DNA from: an uncultured Sterolibacterium sp.
GTDB taxonomy: Bacteria; Pseudomonadota; Gammaproteobacteria; Burkholderiales; Rhodocyclaceae
NCBI GenBank assembly: GCA_903930535.1
Contig: CAIYYX010000214.1
Span: 1 to 55,322, forward strand
DNA: 55,322 nt
Direction: 5' to 3'
Part shown: in pieces, positions 28,559 to 36,867 of the stretch
How the letters are laid out: every line of letters begins with the position of its first letter
Numbering within the stretch: position 1 is the stretch's first letter
Program-made: the position numbers and the translations under genes
The notes under the pieces: generated by a model
Seen by the model: the letters and a program-made list of their open reading frames with translations, nothing else
What the model was told of the DNA's origin: nothing
Databases searched by the model: none

Positions 28559-30283
28559 ATGAACGATAGCCACCCGAAACCACCCCAGACGCCGCAGGCA
28601 GCCTTGCGCGCCATGGATCAGGCGGTCGAAGCCAACCTCGATCCGATGGGCATGACGACGCCGCTCCTGCATGCGCAGATGGCCTGGCTTTCCCATCCGC
28701 AGGAACTGGCCGAGTCCATGGCGAAATTTTCCAACGACATGATGGCGCTGCAATGGCATTCCTGGCGCCGCATCCTGGGACTGCCCAGTCAGGATGTGGT
28801 GAGGCCGCACCAGGATGACACGCGCTTTGCCGATCCGCTCTGGCAGGAATCGGCGACCTGGGACATCGCCAAGGAATGGTATCTGCTCACCAGCCATCAC
28901 ATGCAGGACATGCTTTTTGATACGCCAGGCATGTCTGGCAAGGACAGCCGCCGCGCGGCATTCTGGTGGCGGAAGTGGCTGAATGCCATGGCGCCGACCA
29001 ATTTCCTCTGGAGCAATCCGGTGGCGGTCAGAAAGGCCATCGAGAGCCGCGGCGACAGCCTGATCCGCGGCCTGCGGATATTTCTCGACGACCTCTCCGC
29101 CGGCACCGTGCGCATGGCCAACCCGGAGGATTTCACCGTCGGCGGGAATCTCGCCACGACGCCAGGCAAGGTGGTGTTCAGGAACCGGCTGCTGGAGGTC
29201 ATCCATTACGAACCGACCACGGCCAAGGTCTATGAAACGCCACTCGTCATTGTCATGCCCTGGATCAACAAGTTCTACGTCTTCGACCTGAATCCGCACA
29301 AAAGCCTCGTCAAGTTCCTGCTCGACCAGGGCTATTCCGTTTTCATCACGAGTTGGAAGAATCCGACCGAGGATATGCGCGAGGTCACTTTCGAGGACTA
29401 CCTCAAGGAGGGTGTGGCCAAGATCGTCGAGACGGCATGCGCCATCAGCGGCGCACCGCGTGTGCATGCCGTCGGTTACTGCATCGGCGGCGCGGCGCTT
29501 TCAGCCTACATGGCCTGGGCCAACCGCCACTATGCCGCCGTGCCGGTGGCGAGCCTGACTTTGCTCGCCACCCTGGTCGATTACCACAAGCCGGGAGACA
29601 TCGAGGTCTTCCTCGACCCGGGCAGCGTCAACTGGCTTTCCCGCTCGATGCGGCAAAAGGGTTTTCTCGACGGCAGGGAGATGGCCAGCGCCTTCAGGCT
29701 GCTGCGCTCCAACAGCCTGATCTGGCACTATGTGGTGCATGGCTATCTCTATGGCGAGACGCCGCCGGCTTTCGATGTGCTCTACTGGAACATGGACACC
29801 ACGCGCATGCCGGCGGCGATGCATGAGTGGTATTTGCGCGAGTTTTACCTGGAAAACAAGTTGATCAAGAAGGATGCCCTGACGCTGGCCGGAGAGAAAA
29901 TCGATCTCTCGCGCATCTCTCAGCCGCTCTATTCGGTCGCGGCCGGCGACGACCATATCGCGCCCTGGCGCTCGGCATTCCGCATCAACAACCATGTCTC
30001 GGGCGAGAAGCGTTTTGTCCTATCCTCTTCCGGTCATATCCTGGGCATAGTCAATCCGCCCGTGACCCCGGCCAAGCGCGAATACTGGGTCGGCGGTGTA
30101 GAGCGTCACGACAGCAGCGAGGGCTGGCATGAACGCGCACAGCACCATGAGGGCAGTTGGTGGGAAGACTGGATGGTTTGGCTAAAGCCGCAGTCAGGCA
30201 GGCTGATCAAGCCTGTTTCCGTCGACAGCAAGGAGTATCCTGCACTGGCTGACGCGCCCGGGACTTATGTCTTAGAATCCTAG
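28559..30283 (+). CDS. phaC: Class I poly(3-hydroxyalkanoate) synthase
   Basis: Polymerises 3-hydroxyacyl-CoA into PHA granules. 574 residues, class I size, with PhaC N-terminal region (ATWDIAKEWYLLTSHHMQDM) and an alpha/beta hydrolase domain. The triad is C308 in the lipase-like box GYCIGG, D465 in AGDDHIAPW and H493 in SGHILGIVNPP; the 28-residue Asp-His spacing equals that of the Ralstonia enzyme. No phaA or phaB is nearby. Placed directly after the metallo-beta-lactamase gene, so probably cotranscribed and perhaps FNR-responsive. Confidence 0.95.
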   Translation: MNDSHPKPPQTPQAALRAMDQAVEANLDPMGMTTPLLHAQMAWLSHPQELAESMAKFSNDMMALQWHSWRRILGLPSQDVVRPHQDDTRFADPLWQESATWDIAKEWYLLTSHHMQDMLFDTPGMSGKDSRRAAFWWRKWLNAMAPTNFLWSNPVAVRKAIESRGDSLIRGLRIFLDDLSAGTVRMANPEDFTVGGNLATTPGKVVFRNRLLEVIHYEPTTAKVYETPLVIVMPWINKFYVFDLNPHKSLVKFLLDQGYSVFITSWKNPTEDMREVTFEDYLKEGVAKIVETACAISGAPRVHAVGYCIGGAALSAYMAWANRHYAAVPVASLTLLATLVDYHKPGDIEVFLDPGSVNWLSRSMRQKGFLDGREMASAFRLLRSNSLIWHYVVHGYLYGETPPAFDVLYWNMDTTRMPAAMHEWYLREFYLENKLIKKDALTLAGEKIDLSRISQPLYSVAAGDDHIAPWRSAFRINNHVSGEKRFVLSSSGHILGIVNPPVTPAKREYWVGGVERHDSSEGWHERAQHHEGSWWEDWMVWLKPQSGRLIKPVSVDSKEYPALADAPGTYVLES

Positions 30284-30284
30284 C

Positions 30285-30314
30285 GCCCATGGTTGCCGCA
30301 GGCAACTACGGGCA
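30285..30314. repeat. REP-like palindrome, family A
   Basis: Imperfect palindrome CGCCCATGGTTGCC-GCA-GGCAACTACGGGCA directly after phaC. On the reverse strand it reads TGCCCGTAGTTGCC, the same element seen in tandem after ppa (41996-42139) and as a perfect palindrome at 47017-47049. Confidence 0.7.
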
Positions 30315-30316
30315 CT

Positions 30317-30407
30317 TGTAGGTCGGGCTTCAGCCCGACAATCGAAGGAGATCGGCTTGGTATGCTCTGCCAAGAATACGTGTTGTCGGGCGGAAGCCCG
30401 ACCTACA
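30317..30407. repeat. Paired REP-like palindromes, family B (BIME-like)
   Basis: TGTAGGTCGGGCTTCAGCCC (30317-30336, continuing to GACA at 30340) is itself a hairpin, and its inverted copy lies at 30384-30407 (TGTCGGGCGGAAGCCCGACC then TACA). About 43 bases separate them, so the whole can fold into one long stem. It fills the gap between phaC and the sensor kinase and may stabilise or end the phaC transcript. Related sequence is found at 48023-48050. Confidence 0.8.
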
Positions 30408-30485
30408 CATCAACGGCAGCATGACTGACCGCTAGTGCCCGAACTGGCCTATAGGGCTTTCGCAGAGGAATTTCTAGGGAAGCGG

Positions 30486-31865
30486 ATGCGGAAGATCAGA
30501 TTGCGCGATGGCTTGTTGCTTCGTCTCTTGCTGCCGATGTGCGCCGTGCTCCTGGTGAGCGGCATACTGAGCTATGCCCTGGCCCTGAAGTTCGCACGCG
30601 CCAGCTTCGACCATTCTCTTCTTGAGACGGCGCGCGGCGTGGCACAGCAGGTTCAGGTCAGGAACCACATGGCCAGCATAGAACTGCCGCGGGCGGCGAT
30701 CGAGATGCTGATCTGGGATGGCGAGGATCACATTCATTACCAGGTCGCCAGCCAGCGCCAGGGGATCATCGCCGGCGACGGGCAGTTGCCGCCGCCAGCC
30801 TCTGATGAGAGCCAGGACAGACCCACGTTCTACGACACAAGTCTGAATGGGGAGGGTGTTCGTGCCGTTTCCCTGCGCGTGACGAGCCTGGAGTCGGAAG
30901 ACAGGGTCATGGTGCGTATCGCCGAGACCAAACACAAGCGCGAAGCACTGACTGACGACATCGTGGCTGCGGTGGTGGTTCCACAACTGCTGCTGATACT
31001 GTTCGCCGCGCTGTCCATCTGGAAGGGCGTCAAGGTCGGCCTGGCGCCTCTGGAACGCCTGGCCAATGCGGTCAATACCCGCCGCCGTGATGATCCGACG
31101 CCGTTGCCGGTCACCGACGTGCCTCTTGAGACGCGGCCGCTGATCGATGCCTTCAACGGCTTGCTCGGTCGCTTGGGTGAGGCGCTGACGGCACAACAGC
31201 GCTTCATCGCCGATGCCGCCCACCAGTTGCGCACACCGCTGGCCTCTCTCAAGGTCCAACTCGAACGCACGCTGCGCGAACAGGATCCTTCAATGCGCGA
31301 ACAGGCCTTGCAGCAGTTGCTTGAATCGGTCGAGCGAACCGCGCGTCTTTCCAATCAGTTGCTGCTCATGGCACGCGCCGAACCCGGCGCAAGCATGAGC
31401 CATCAGGGCCGGGTCGACCTGCGCGCCCTGGCCTTCGATACCGGCAGCCGCTGGGTACCGCGTGCCTTGCAGTGCGGTCACGACCTGGGCTTTGCCGGCA
31501 GCGAGGTGCCGGTGTGGGTGAAGGGCGACGCCCTGCTCCTTGGCGAACTCATCAACAACCTGATAGACAATGCCTTGCGCTATGGCGGCCCGCGCATAAC
31601 CCTCAAGGTCGAACAGGCAAGCGATTTCGCCCCGGAACTCTCGGTCGAGGACAACGGCCAGGGCATCTCCCCGGAGGAGCGGGAAAGGGTATTCCAGCGC
31701 TTCCACCGCGTCCCAGGCAGCGCCGGCAACGGCTCCGGACTGGGACTCGCCATCGTTCGCGAGATCGCCCAGAATCACGCTGCCGAAGCGCTGCTGGAGT
31801 GCCCAGAGGAGGGTGGTACGCGGATTCGCATACGCTTCCCGATCAATCCAGCAGGGCAATCTTGA
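30486..31865 (+). CDS. Sensor histidine kinase (TctE/QseC-like), no adjacent response regulator
   Basis: Inner-membrane two-component kinase. From ATG 30486 (GGGAAG upstream) it has 459 residues; a GTG at 30435 would add 17. TM1 is about 10-32 and TM2 about 160-178, with a two-component sensor N-terminal periplasmic domain between, then HAMP. The H-box is ADAAHQLRTPLASLK with phospho-acceptor H246, then LINNLIDNALRYGG (N box), DNGQGISPEE and GNGSGLGLAI (G box). No response regulator gene is adjacent, though this class normally has one upstream. Its TGA overlaps the hemerythrin ATG. Confidence 0.9.
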   Translation: MRKIRLRDGLLLRLLLPMCAVLLVSGILSYALALKFARASFDHSLLETARGVAQQVQVRNHMASIELPRAAIEMLIWDGEDHIHYQVASQRQGIIAGDGQLPPPASDESQDRPTFYDTSLNGEGVRAVSLRVTSLESEDRVMVRIAETKHKREALTDDIVAAVVVPQLLLILFAALSIWKGVKVGLAPLERLANAVNTRRRDDPTPLPVTDVPLETRPLIDAFNGLLGRLGEALTAQQRFIADAAHQLRTPLASLKVQLERTLREQDPSMREQALQQLLESVERTARLSNQLLLMARAEPGASMSHQGRVDLRALAFDTGSRWVPRALQCGHDLGFAGSEVPVWVKGDALLLGELINNLIDNALRYGGPRITLKVEQASDFAPELSVEDNGQGISPEERERVFQRFHRVPGSAGNGSGLGLAIVREIAQNHAAEALLECPEEGGTRIRIRFPINPAGQS

Positions 31866-32383
31866 TGGCCGTCAAGGAAGAGATGATGGCAAACGCTATG
31901 ATAGAGTCATTCTCTTTCCCGGATAAGGCCATGACTCTTCCTTCGCAAATCCTGCCAAAGCACCACAGACATTGCGACGATTATTTCGTCGCCGCCGAAG
32001 ATGCCGCCAACCGCCGCGACTGGCCGCTTGTGGCGACGTCTTTCGCTCATTTCCGTCAGCAGATGGAGGCGCATTTCGCCGCGGAGGAAAACATACTCTT
32101 CCCTGCCTTCGAATCTGCCACAGGCATGAGCGACGGGCCGACACGGATGATGCGCTATGAGCACGACCAGATGCGGGGTTTGCTCGACCAACTCTCTGCG
32201 GCGCTCGCAGCCAGCGACCAGGACGCCTATTCCGGCGTTTCGGAGACGCTCTTGATGCTGATGCAACAGCACAACATGAAGGAAGAAAACATTCTTTACC
32301 CGATGTGCGATCAGGCGTTGGGATCACAGGCCGACGCGCTTTCGACAAAGCTGGAAGCGTTGTTGGAGCCGGCCCATGCCTGA
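31865..32383 (+). CDS. Hemerythrin HHE cation-binding domain protein
   Basis: 172 residues with a four-helix HHE domain carrying the di-iron ligand pattern: HHRHCDD, FAHFRQQMEAHFAAEEN, YEHDQMR and QQHNMKEENILYP. Such proteins bind O2 or NO or sense redox state. ATG 31865 overlaps the kinase stop (TGATG); ATG 31886 with AAGGA 7 bases upstream is a good alternative (165 residues). A much longer upstream frame lies in the kinase gene and is not used. The end overlaps the next gene by 8 bases. Confidence 0.88.
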   Translation: MAVKEEMMANAMIESFSFPDKAMTLPSQILPKHHRHCDDYFVAAEDAANRRDWPLVATSFAHFRQQMEAHFAAEENILFPAFESATGMSDGPTRMMRYEHDQMRGLLDQLSAALAASDQDAYSGVSETLLMLMQQHNMKEENILYPMCDQALGSQADALSTKLEALLEPAHA

Positions 32384-32597
32384 GTCGCGCATCATAGACG
32401 GGCGCGAGATGGTGCCCCCCGAGCCGTTGGAGAAGACCCTGGAGGCACTGGATTCGCTGGCGCCGGGAGAGGAATTGACCGTTTTGCTGCACTGCGAACC
32501 CCATCCCCTGTATTCGATCCTCAACAAGAACGGCTACCGCTACAGCGCCCGGTTCCTCGCCGACGGCACCAACGAGATCCGCATCAGCAAGCGTTGA
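32376..32597 (+). CDS. DUF2249 domain protein
   Basis: 73-residue cytoplasmic protein resembling the DUF2249 family (TusA-like fold): DGREMVPPEPLEKTLEALDS near the N-terminus, then LLHCEPHPLYSILNKNGY. Such small proteins recur next to hemerythrins and NO-related genes in denitrifying betaproteobacteria; function unknown. Starts inside the hemerythrin gene and its TGA overlaps the next ATG, so all these products are translationally coupled. Confidence 0.8.
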   Translation: MPESRIIDGREMVPPEPLEKTLEALDSLAPGEELTVLLHCEPHPLYSILNKNGYRYSARFLADGTNEIRISKR

Positions 32598-33937
32598 TGC
32601 AACCCATCCTGTCTTTCGAGCAGGCGCCGCCGATTTCGGTGCCTTATCGCTTTTTTCTCACCGCGCCGCTGTTCGGCGTCATCGCCGGACTCCTCCTGGC
32701 CTGGTATGGCGCAGAGGCCATGAGCTCGCGCTGGTCGCCCGCCGCGCTGGCGCTGACCCATCTCCTGGCAGTCGATGTCATGCTGCAGGTGATGTGCGGC
32801 GCCCTCCTGCAGTTCGTCGCGGTGGTGGCCGGGGCAAACATCTGGCGCCCGCATCTGGTGGCGAGCGTGGTGCATCCCATGATCACTGCCGGGGCGGTGT
32901 TCCTGGCAGCGGCCTTTGTCCTGGGACTCCCCATCCTGTTTCTGCTGGCGGGGGCAGTGTTTGCTCTGGGCATCGGATTTTTCCTGACAGTCATGATGCT
33001 CGCCTTGTGGCGCACGCCGGCTCGCGGCATGACTGTTCATGTCCTGCGTCTCGCGGTCTTCGGCCTCTTGGTGACCTTGCTCCTGGGAATCACTCTGGCC
33101 GGCATCCTGGGGCTGCAAACTTCCGCTTTGCCGCTCCTGCTCTTGATCAACGTCCATGTCGCCTGGGGACTGGGCGGTTGGGCACTGATGCTGGTGATCG
33201 GCGTCTCCTATCTGGTGGTGCCGATGTTCCAGCTTACCCCTGCTTATCCGGAGTGGCTGACGCGCGCCTTGCCATTTGGACTGCTGCTGGTTCTGTGTCT
33301 CTGGTCGCTGCAACTATTTTCGCCAGCGGACGAGGCCCAGGCCTGGCAGGTCCAGGTGGCAGAGGCGGGCATGCTGCTCGCAGGGCTCTATGCCATTGTT
33401 ACGCTTATCCTGCAGTATCAAAGACGGCGCAGGCAAACCGACGTCACGCTTATTCTCTGGCGCGTGGCCATGCTGTCATTGCTGGCGTTTTCCGCATCAT
33501 GGCTGCTCTTCGAGGCCAGCCCGCAATTCGGCAGCCATGCGCGTGCGCCTCTCTGGCTGGGCGTTCTGGTTTTCCCCGGGGCTTTTCTTTCGGTGATCAT
33601 CGGCATGCTCTACAAAATCGTGCCATTTTTGAACTGGTTGCACCTGCAGCGCCTGGGCGAGCCTGCAACAATGCCCAACATGAAGCAGATGATGCCGGAA
33701 GGCGCAGTGCGCTGGCAGATGCGGCTGCATATATCAGCCTTGGCGCTGCTTTTGATGGCGGTGTTATGGCCGGCATGGGCGCTGCCGGCGGGGCTCGCCT
33801 TCGCCGCCTCCTGCCTGCTGCTGGAGTGGAACCTGCTCGGCGCGGTGTGGCTATATTGTCGGGTCAGAGATCGCGCAGTTAAAGATCGCGCAGTTAAAGA
33901 TCAAATTCGCGCAGTTGGCCAAGATCATGAAACGTGA
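32597..33937 (+). CDS. 12-TM membrane protein, possible NnrS or heme-copper-oxidase-like
   Basis: 446 residues with about 12 hydrophobic helices. Histidines lie at conserved-looking sites within helices: LTHLLAVDVMLQ, VVHPMITAG, LLINVHVAWGLGG and NWLHLQ. The layout recalls NnrS and heme-copper oxidase subunit I, though the full oxidase ligand set (for example GHVH or HH pairs) is missing. Heme binding and an NO- or O2-linked role are inference. ATG 32597 overlaps the DUF2249 stop. The C-terminus (DRAVKDRAVKD) comes from a 15-base tandem duplication and overlaps the end of the convergent dnr gene by 44 bases. Confidence 0.75.
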   Translation: MQPILSFEQAPPISVPYRFFLTAPLFGVIAGLLLAWYGAEAMSSRWSPAALALTHLLAVDVMLQVMCGALLQFVAVVAGANIWRPHLVASVVHPMITAGAVFLAAAFVLGLPILFLLAGAVFALGIGFFLTVMMLALWRTPARGMTVHVLRLAVFGLLVTLLLGITLAGILGLQTSALPLLLLINVHVAWGLGGWALMLVIGVSYLVVPMFQLTPAYPEWLTRALPFGLLLVLCLWSLQLFSPADEAQAWQVQVAEAGMLLAGLYAIVTLILQYQRRRRQTDVTLILWRVAMLSLLAFSASWLLFEASPQFGSHARAPLWLGVLVFPGAFLSVIIGMLYKIVPFLNWLHLQRLGEPATMPNMKQMMPEGAVRWQMRLHISALALLLMAVLWPAWALPAGLAFAASCLLLEWNLLGAVWLYCRVRDRAVKDRAVKDQIRAVGQDHET

Positions 33938-34589
33938 TCTTCTTGCCCTGCATGGTGATGAGTTGCGCATCGGAGAGATCGTGAAAAATGCGCGACAGCG
34001 TCTCGGGGGTCAGGTTGAGGCGTGAGGCGATCACCTGCTTGGAAGTGGGCAGGTCGATGCTGACTTCCCCATCTCCAGCCTCATTCTCTTCGCATTGCTG
34101 CAACAGATAGCCAATCACCCTCTGGGTGCTGGAGCGCAGGGAGTAGGATTCGACGTCCTGGAGCAAGGAATGCAGCCGCAGAGAAAGCCCTGCGAGCATG
34201 CGCCTGGCGAAAGAGGGGTCGGTGCCGAGCAGGTCCAGCACGGCGTTCTCGGCAATGTAGAAGAGCAGGGTGTCGCTGAGCGTTTCGGCAAACACCGGAT
34301 AGGGGCGGTCCATGAACATCACGGCTTCGCCGAAGCTCTGCTTGGGGCCGATGACCTCGACCACTTTCTCGTTGCCATTGCTCGAAGGAAAGGCCAGCTT
34401 GACCTGTCCGAAGACGATGACGTAGAAGCCGCGTGGCTTGTCCCCCTTCTGGAACAGCATCTCGCCCTTTTCTACGCGCTTCTCGCGCGTGCCGGCGGCG
34501 ATCAGGTCGAGCTGCTCCGGCGAGAGTTCGCGGAAAAGCGGCAGGTGCGCCAGAATCTGGCGGACGTCGAGTCGTTCGCTCTGTAGCAT
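33894..34589 (-). CDS. Crp/Fnr family regulator, DNR/NnrR-like
   Basis: 231 residues: cyclic-nucleotide-binding-like sensor domain (QILAHLPLFRELSPEQL, GDKPRGFYVI), dimerisation helix, and HTH with the recognition helix TPETLSRIF, whose E-x-x-S-R contacts match FNR-type DNA sites. It lacks the N-terminal cysteine cluster, so it does not hold an oxygen-labile Fe-S centre; the DNR/NnrR type senses NO through heme. Downstream of fnr by 25 bases and probably cotranscribed. No clear Shine-Dalgarno. Confidence 0.85.
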   Translation of the reverse strand: MLQSERLDVRQILAHLPLFRELSPEQLDLIAAGTREKRVEKGEMLFQKGDKPRGFYVIVFGQVKLAFPSSNGNEKVVEVIGPKQSFGEAVMFMDRPYPVFAETLSDTLLFYIAENAVLDLLGTDPSFARRMLAGLSLRLHSLLQDVESYSLRSSTQRVIGYLLQQCEENEAGDGEVSIDLPTSKQVIASRLNLTPETLSRIFHDLSDAQLITMQGKKITFHDLGQLREFDL

Positions 34590-34614
34590 GGGGGTTCGGG
34601 CCGGAGAAGAAACC

Positions 34615-35361
34615 CTAAGAGGGCTGGCGGCTCAAGAGCTTCTTGATTCCGGCGATGTCGAGAATGCGGATGTGTTTCTGCTGCACGTTGATCAAGCCTT
34701 CGTCCTGGAAACGCGAAAAGGCGCGGCTGACTGTCTCGAGCTTGAGGCCGAGGTAGGAACCGATCTCGTCGCGCGTCATGCGCAGGTGGAACTCTGCCGC
34801 AGAATAGCCGCGCGAGGTGAAGCGTTGCGACAGGTTGAGCAGGAATGCCGCCAGCCGCTCTTCGGCGCGCATGGTGCCGAGCAACATCATGACGCCGTGA
34901 TCGCGGACGATCTCACGGCTCATCACCTTGTGGAAATGGTGCTGCAGCGCATGGATCTCGCGCGACAGGTTTTCCAGTTGGGGGAAGGGAATGATGCAGA
35001 TTTCGCTGTCTTCGAGGGCGACGGCATTGCAGGTGTGCGTCTCGGTGCTGATGCCGTCCATGCCGAGAATTTCACCGGCCATCTGGAAACCTGTCACCTG
35101 GTTGCGGCCGTCCTCTAGCAGCACGTCGGTCTTGAAGAATCCGCTGCGGATGGCGTAGATTGCCTCGAAGCCTTCGCCGGCCCGATAGAGGTGCTGCGAT
35201 CGCTTGACGCGCCGGCGCACGCCGACCATGGAATCGACCTGTTCGATCTCCTGTTCGGAGAGACCATAGGGCAGGCAGAGTTCGCGCAGGTTGCACTGAG
35301 AACATGCCGCCTTGATGGTGGTCAGCGTCAGCGGAATGACGGGATGATTAGGTTTGTGCAT
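34615..35361 (-). CDS. fnr: Oxygen-responsive regulator FNR/ANR
   Basis: 248 residues. Cluster cysteines C20, C23 and C29 sit exactly as in E. coli FNR and the fourth is C111 (HTCNAV), so it should bind an oxygen-sensitive [4Fe-4S] cluster. The DNA recognition helix is LKLETVSRAFSRFQ with the E-x-x-S-R contacts for TTGAT sites. An FNR box lies 24 bases upstream of the ATG, close enough to suggest autorepression. Divergent from hemN and followed by the DNR-like gene. No clear ribosome binding site precedes the ATG. Confidence 0.95.
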   Translation of the reverse strand: MHKPNHPVIPLTLTTIKAACSQCNLRELCLPYGLSEQEIEQVDSMVGVRRRVKRSQHLYRAGEGFEAIYAIRSGFFKTDVLLEDGRNQVTGFQMAGEILGMDGISTETHTCNAVALEDSEICIIPFPQLENLSREIHALQHHFHKVMSREIVRDHGVMMLLGTMRAEERLAAFLLNLSQRFTSRGYSAAEFHLRMTRDEIGSYLGLKLETVSRAFSRFQDEGLINVQQKHIRILDIAGIKKLLSRQPS

Positions 35362-35384
35362 GGTCGGTCGGGTTGTACAGCCGT

Positions 35385-35398
35385 TTGATCTGTGTCAA
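35385..35398 (+). promoter_or_regulatory. FNR box in the fnr-hemN divergent region
   Basis: TTGATCTGTGTCAA matches the consensus TTGAT-N4-ATCAA at 9 of 10 positions. Its centre is about 84 bases before the hemN ATG, leaving room for a class II start near 35433. On the minus strand it contains TTGACA (35393-35398), a possible -35 of fnr, so FNR would block its own promoter while activating hemN. Confidence 0.85.
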
Positions 35399-35475
35399 TG
35401 CGTCAAGTACAGGTTCCGGCATGATAAGCTTAAACATGCTGATATCGTCATTTTAAAGGTCAAGTAAAGGTCCAG

Positions 35476-36867
35476 ATGGGCACATTTCAAGAACTGGTAT
35501 TCGATCCGCAGGTCATCCGTCGCTTTGACGTCAGTGGCCCGCGTTACACTTCCTATCCGACGGCCGACCACTTCGTCGAGGCATTCGACGCCGAGGCCTA
35601 TCGTCTCTGGCTCGGTCGGCGCACCATAGGGGGTATCGGCAGACCTCTGTCATTATACGTCCACATCCCGTTCTGCAACACCATCTGTTATTACTGCGCT
35701 TGCAACAAGATTATCACCAAGGATCATGGCCGCTCCGCGAAATACCTCAAGTATCTGGCCCATGAACTCGAGATGCAGGCCGCAGCGCTGGAGGGAACCC
35801 ACGAGGTGGTGCAATTGCATTTCGGCGGCGGCACGCCCACTTTTCTCTCGAATGACGAATTGCGCCAGCTCATGGCTTCGATCCGCCAGCATTTCCGCCT
35901 GGTGCCCAACGGCGAATATTCGATAGAGGTCGATCCGCGCAAGGTCGATGCAGAAACCGTGGCCCTGTTAGGCGAGCTCGGTTTCAATCGCATGAGCGTC
36001 GGCGTCCAGGATTTCGATCCAGCGGTGCAAAAGGCGGTCAACCGCATCCAGAGCATAGAGGAAACGCAGCTGGTGATCGAAGCGGCGCGCGCCTCCGGCT
36101 TCAAGTCGGTGAGCGTGGATCTGATCTATGGTCTGCCCAAGCAGAACGTCATCAGCTTCAATCGCACCCTGGAGGAGATCATCAAGCTCTCCCCGGACAG
36201 GCTCTCAATCTACAACTATGCCCATCTACCCGGCCTGGCCAAACCGCAACGGCGCATCAACGAAGCGGAATTGCCCACGCCGGACGCAAAGCTGCAGATT
36301 CTGCAGCTGGCCATCCGTCGCCTGACCGATGCCGGCTATGTCTTCATCGGCATGGATCACTTCGCCAAGCCCGACGACGAACTGGCCGTGGCGCAGCGCC
36401 AGGGACGCCTGCACCGCAATTTCCAGGGCTACTCGACGCACGCCGAGGCCGACCTGATGGCTTTCGGCGTTTCTGCCATCAGCAAGGTCGGGCCGACCTA
36501 TTGCCAGAACTACAAGACCATCGATGAATATTACGACGCCATCGACCGCGGCGTGCTGCCGGTGATGCGTGGTATCGAGCTGACCCCTGACGATTTGCTG
36601 CGCCGCTCCATCATCCAGGCCTTGATGTGCCATTTCGAGCTGTCCATCGAGTCGATAGAAATCGCCCACCTGATCGACTTCAAATCCTACTTCGCCGATG
36701 AGCTCGCCGATCTTGCCGAGATGGAGAAGGCCGGCCTGCTCACCATCGACAGCCAGTGGATCACCGTAGAGCCGCGCGGCCGCATGCTGGTGCGCGCCAT
36801 CGCCATGGTGTTCGACCGTTACCTGCGCAGTGACAGGCAGCGGGCGCGCTACTCTAAAGTTATTTAG
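35476..36867 (+). CDS. hemN: Oxygen-independent coproporphyrinogen III dehydrogenase
   Basis: Radical SAM enzyme for anaerobic heme synthesis: oxidative decarboxylation of coproporphyrinogen III to protoporphyrinogen IX. 463 residues; cluster ligands C67, C71 and C74 in FCNTICYYCAC, preceded by the RYTSYPTA substrate segment near residue 24 and followed by FGGGTPTFLS. This full-length form is HemN proper, not HemW. AAAGG precedes the ATG. Preceded by an FNR box; the TAG stop abuts a MITE-like element. Confidence 0.97.
   Translation: MGTFQELVFDPQVIRRFDVSGPRYTSYPTADHFVEAFDAEAYRLWLGRRTIGGIGRPLSLYVHIPFCNTICYYCACNKIITKDHGRSAKYLKYLAHELEMQAAALEGTHEVVQLHFGGGTPTFLSNDELRQLMASIRQHFRLVPNGEYSIEVDPRKVDAETVALLGELGFNRMSVGVQDFDPAVQKAVNRIQSIEETQLVIEAARASGFKSVSVDLIYGLPKQNVISFNRTLEEIIKLSPDRLSIYNYAHLPGLAKPQRRINEAELPTPDAKLQILQLAIRRLTDAGYVFIGMDHFAKPDDELAVAQRQGRLHRNFQGYSTHAEADLMAFGVSAISKVGPTYCQNYKTIDEYYDAIDRGVLPVMRGIELTPDDLLRRSIIQALMCHFELSIESIEIAHLIDFKSYFADELADLAEMEKAGLLTIDSQWITVEPRGRMLVRAIAMVFDRYLRSDRQRARYSKVI

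Noticed and set aside
30410..30485. Remnant of a response regulator before the sensor kinase
   Set aside because: The short frame PELAYRAFAEEFLGKR has no convincing similarity to an OmpR C-terminus, and too little sequence exists to claim a pseudogene.
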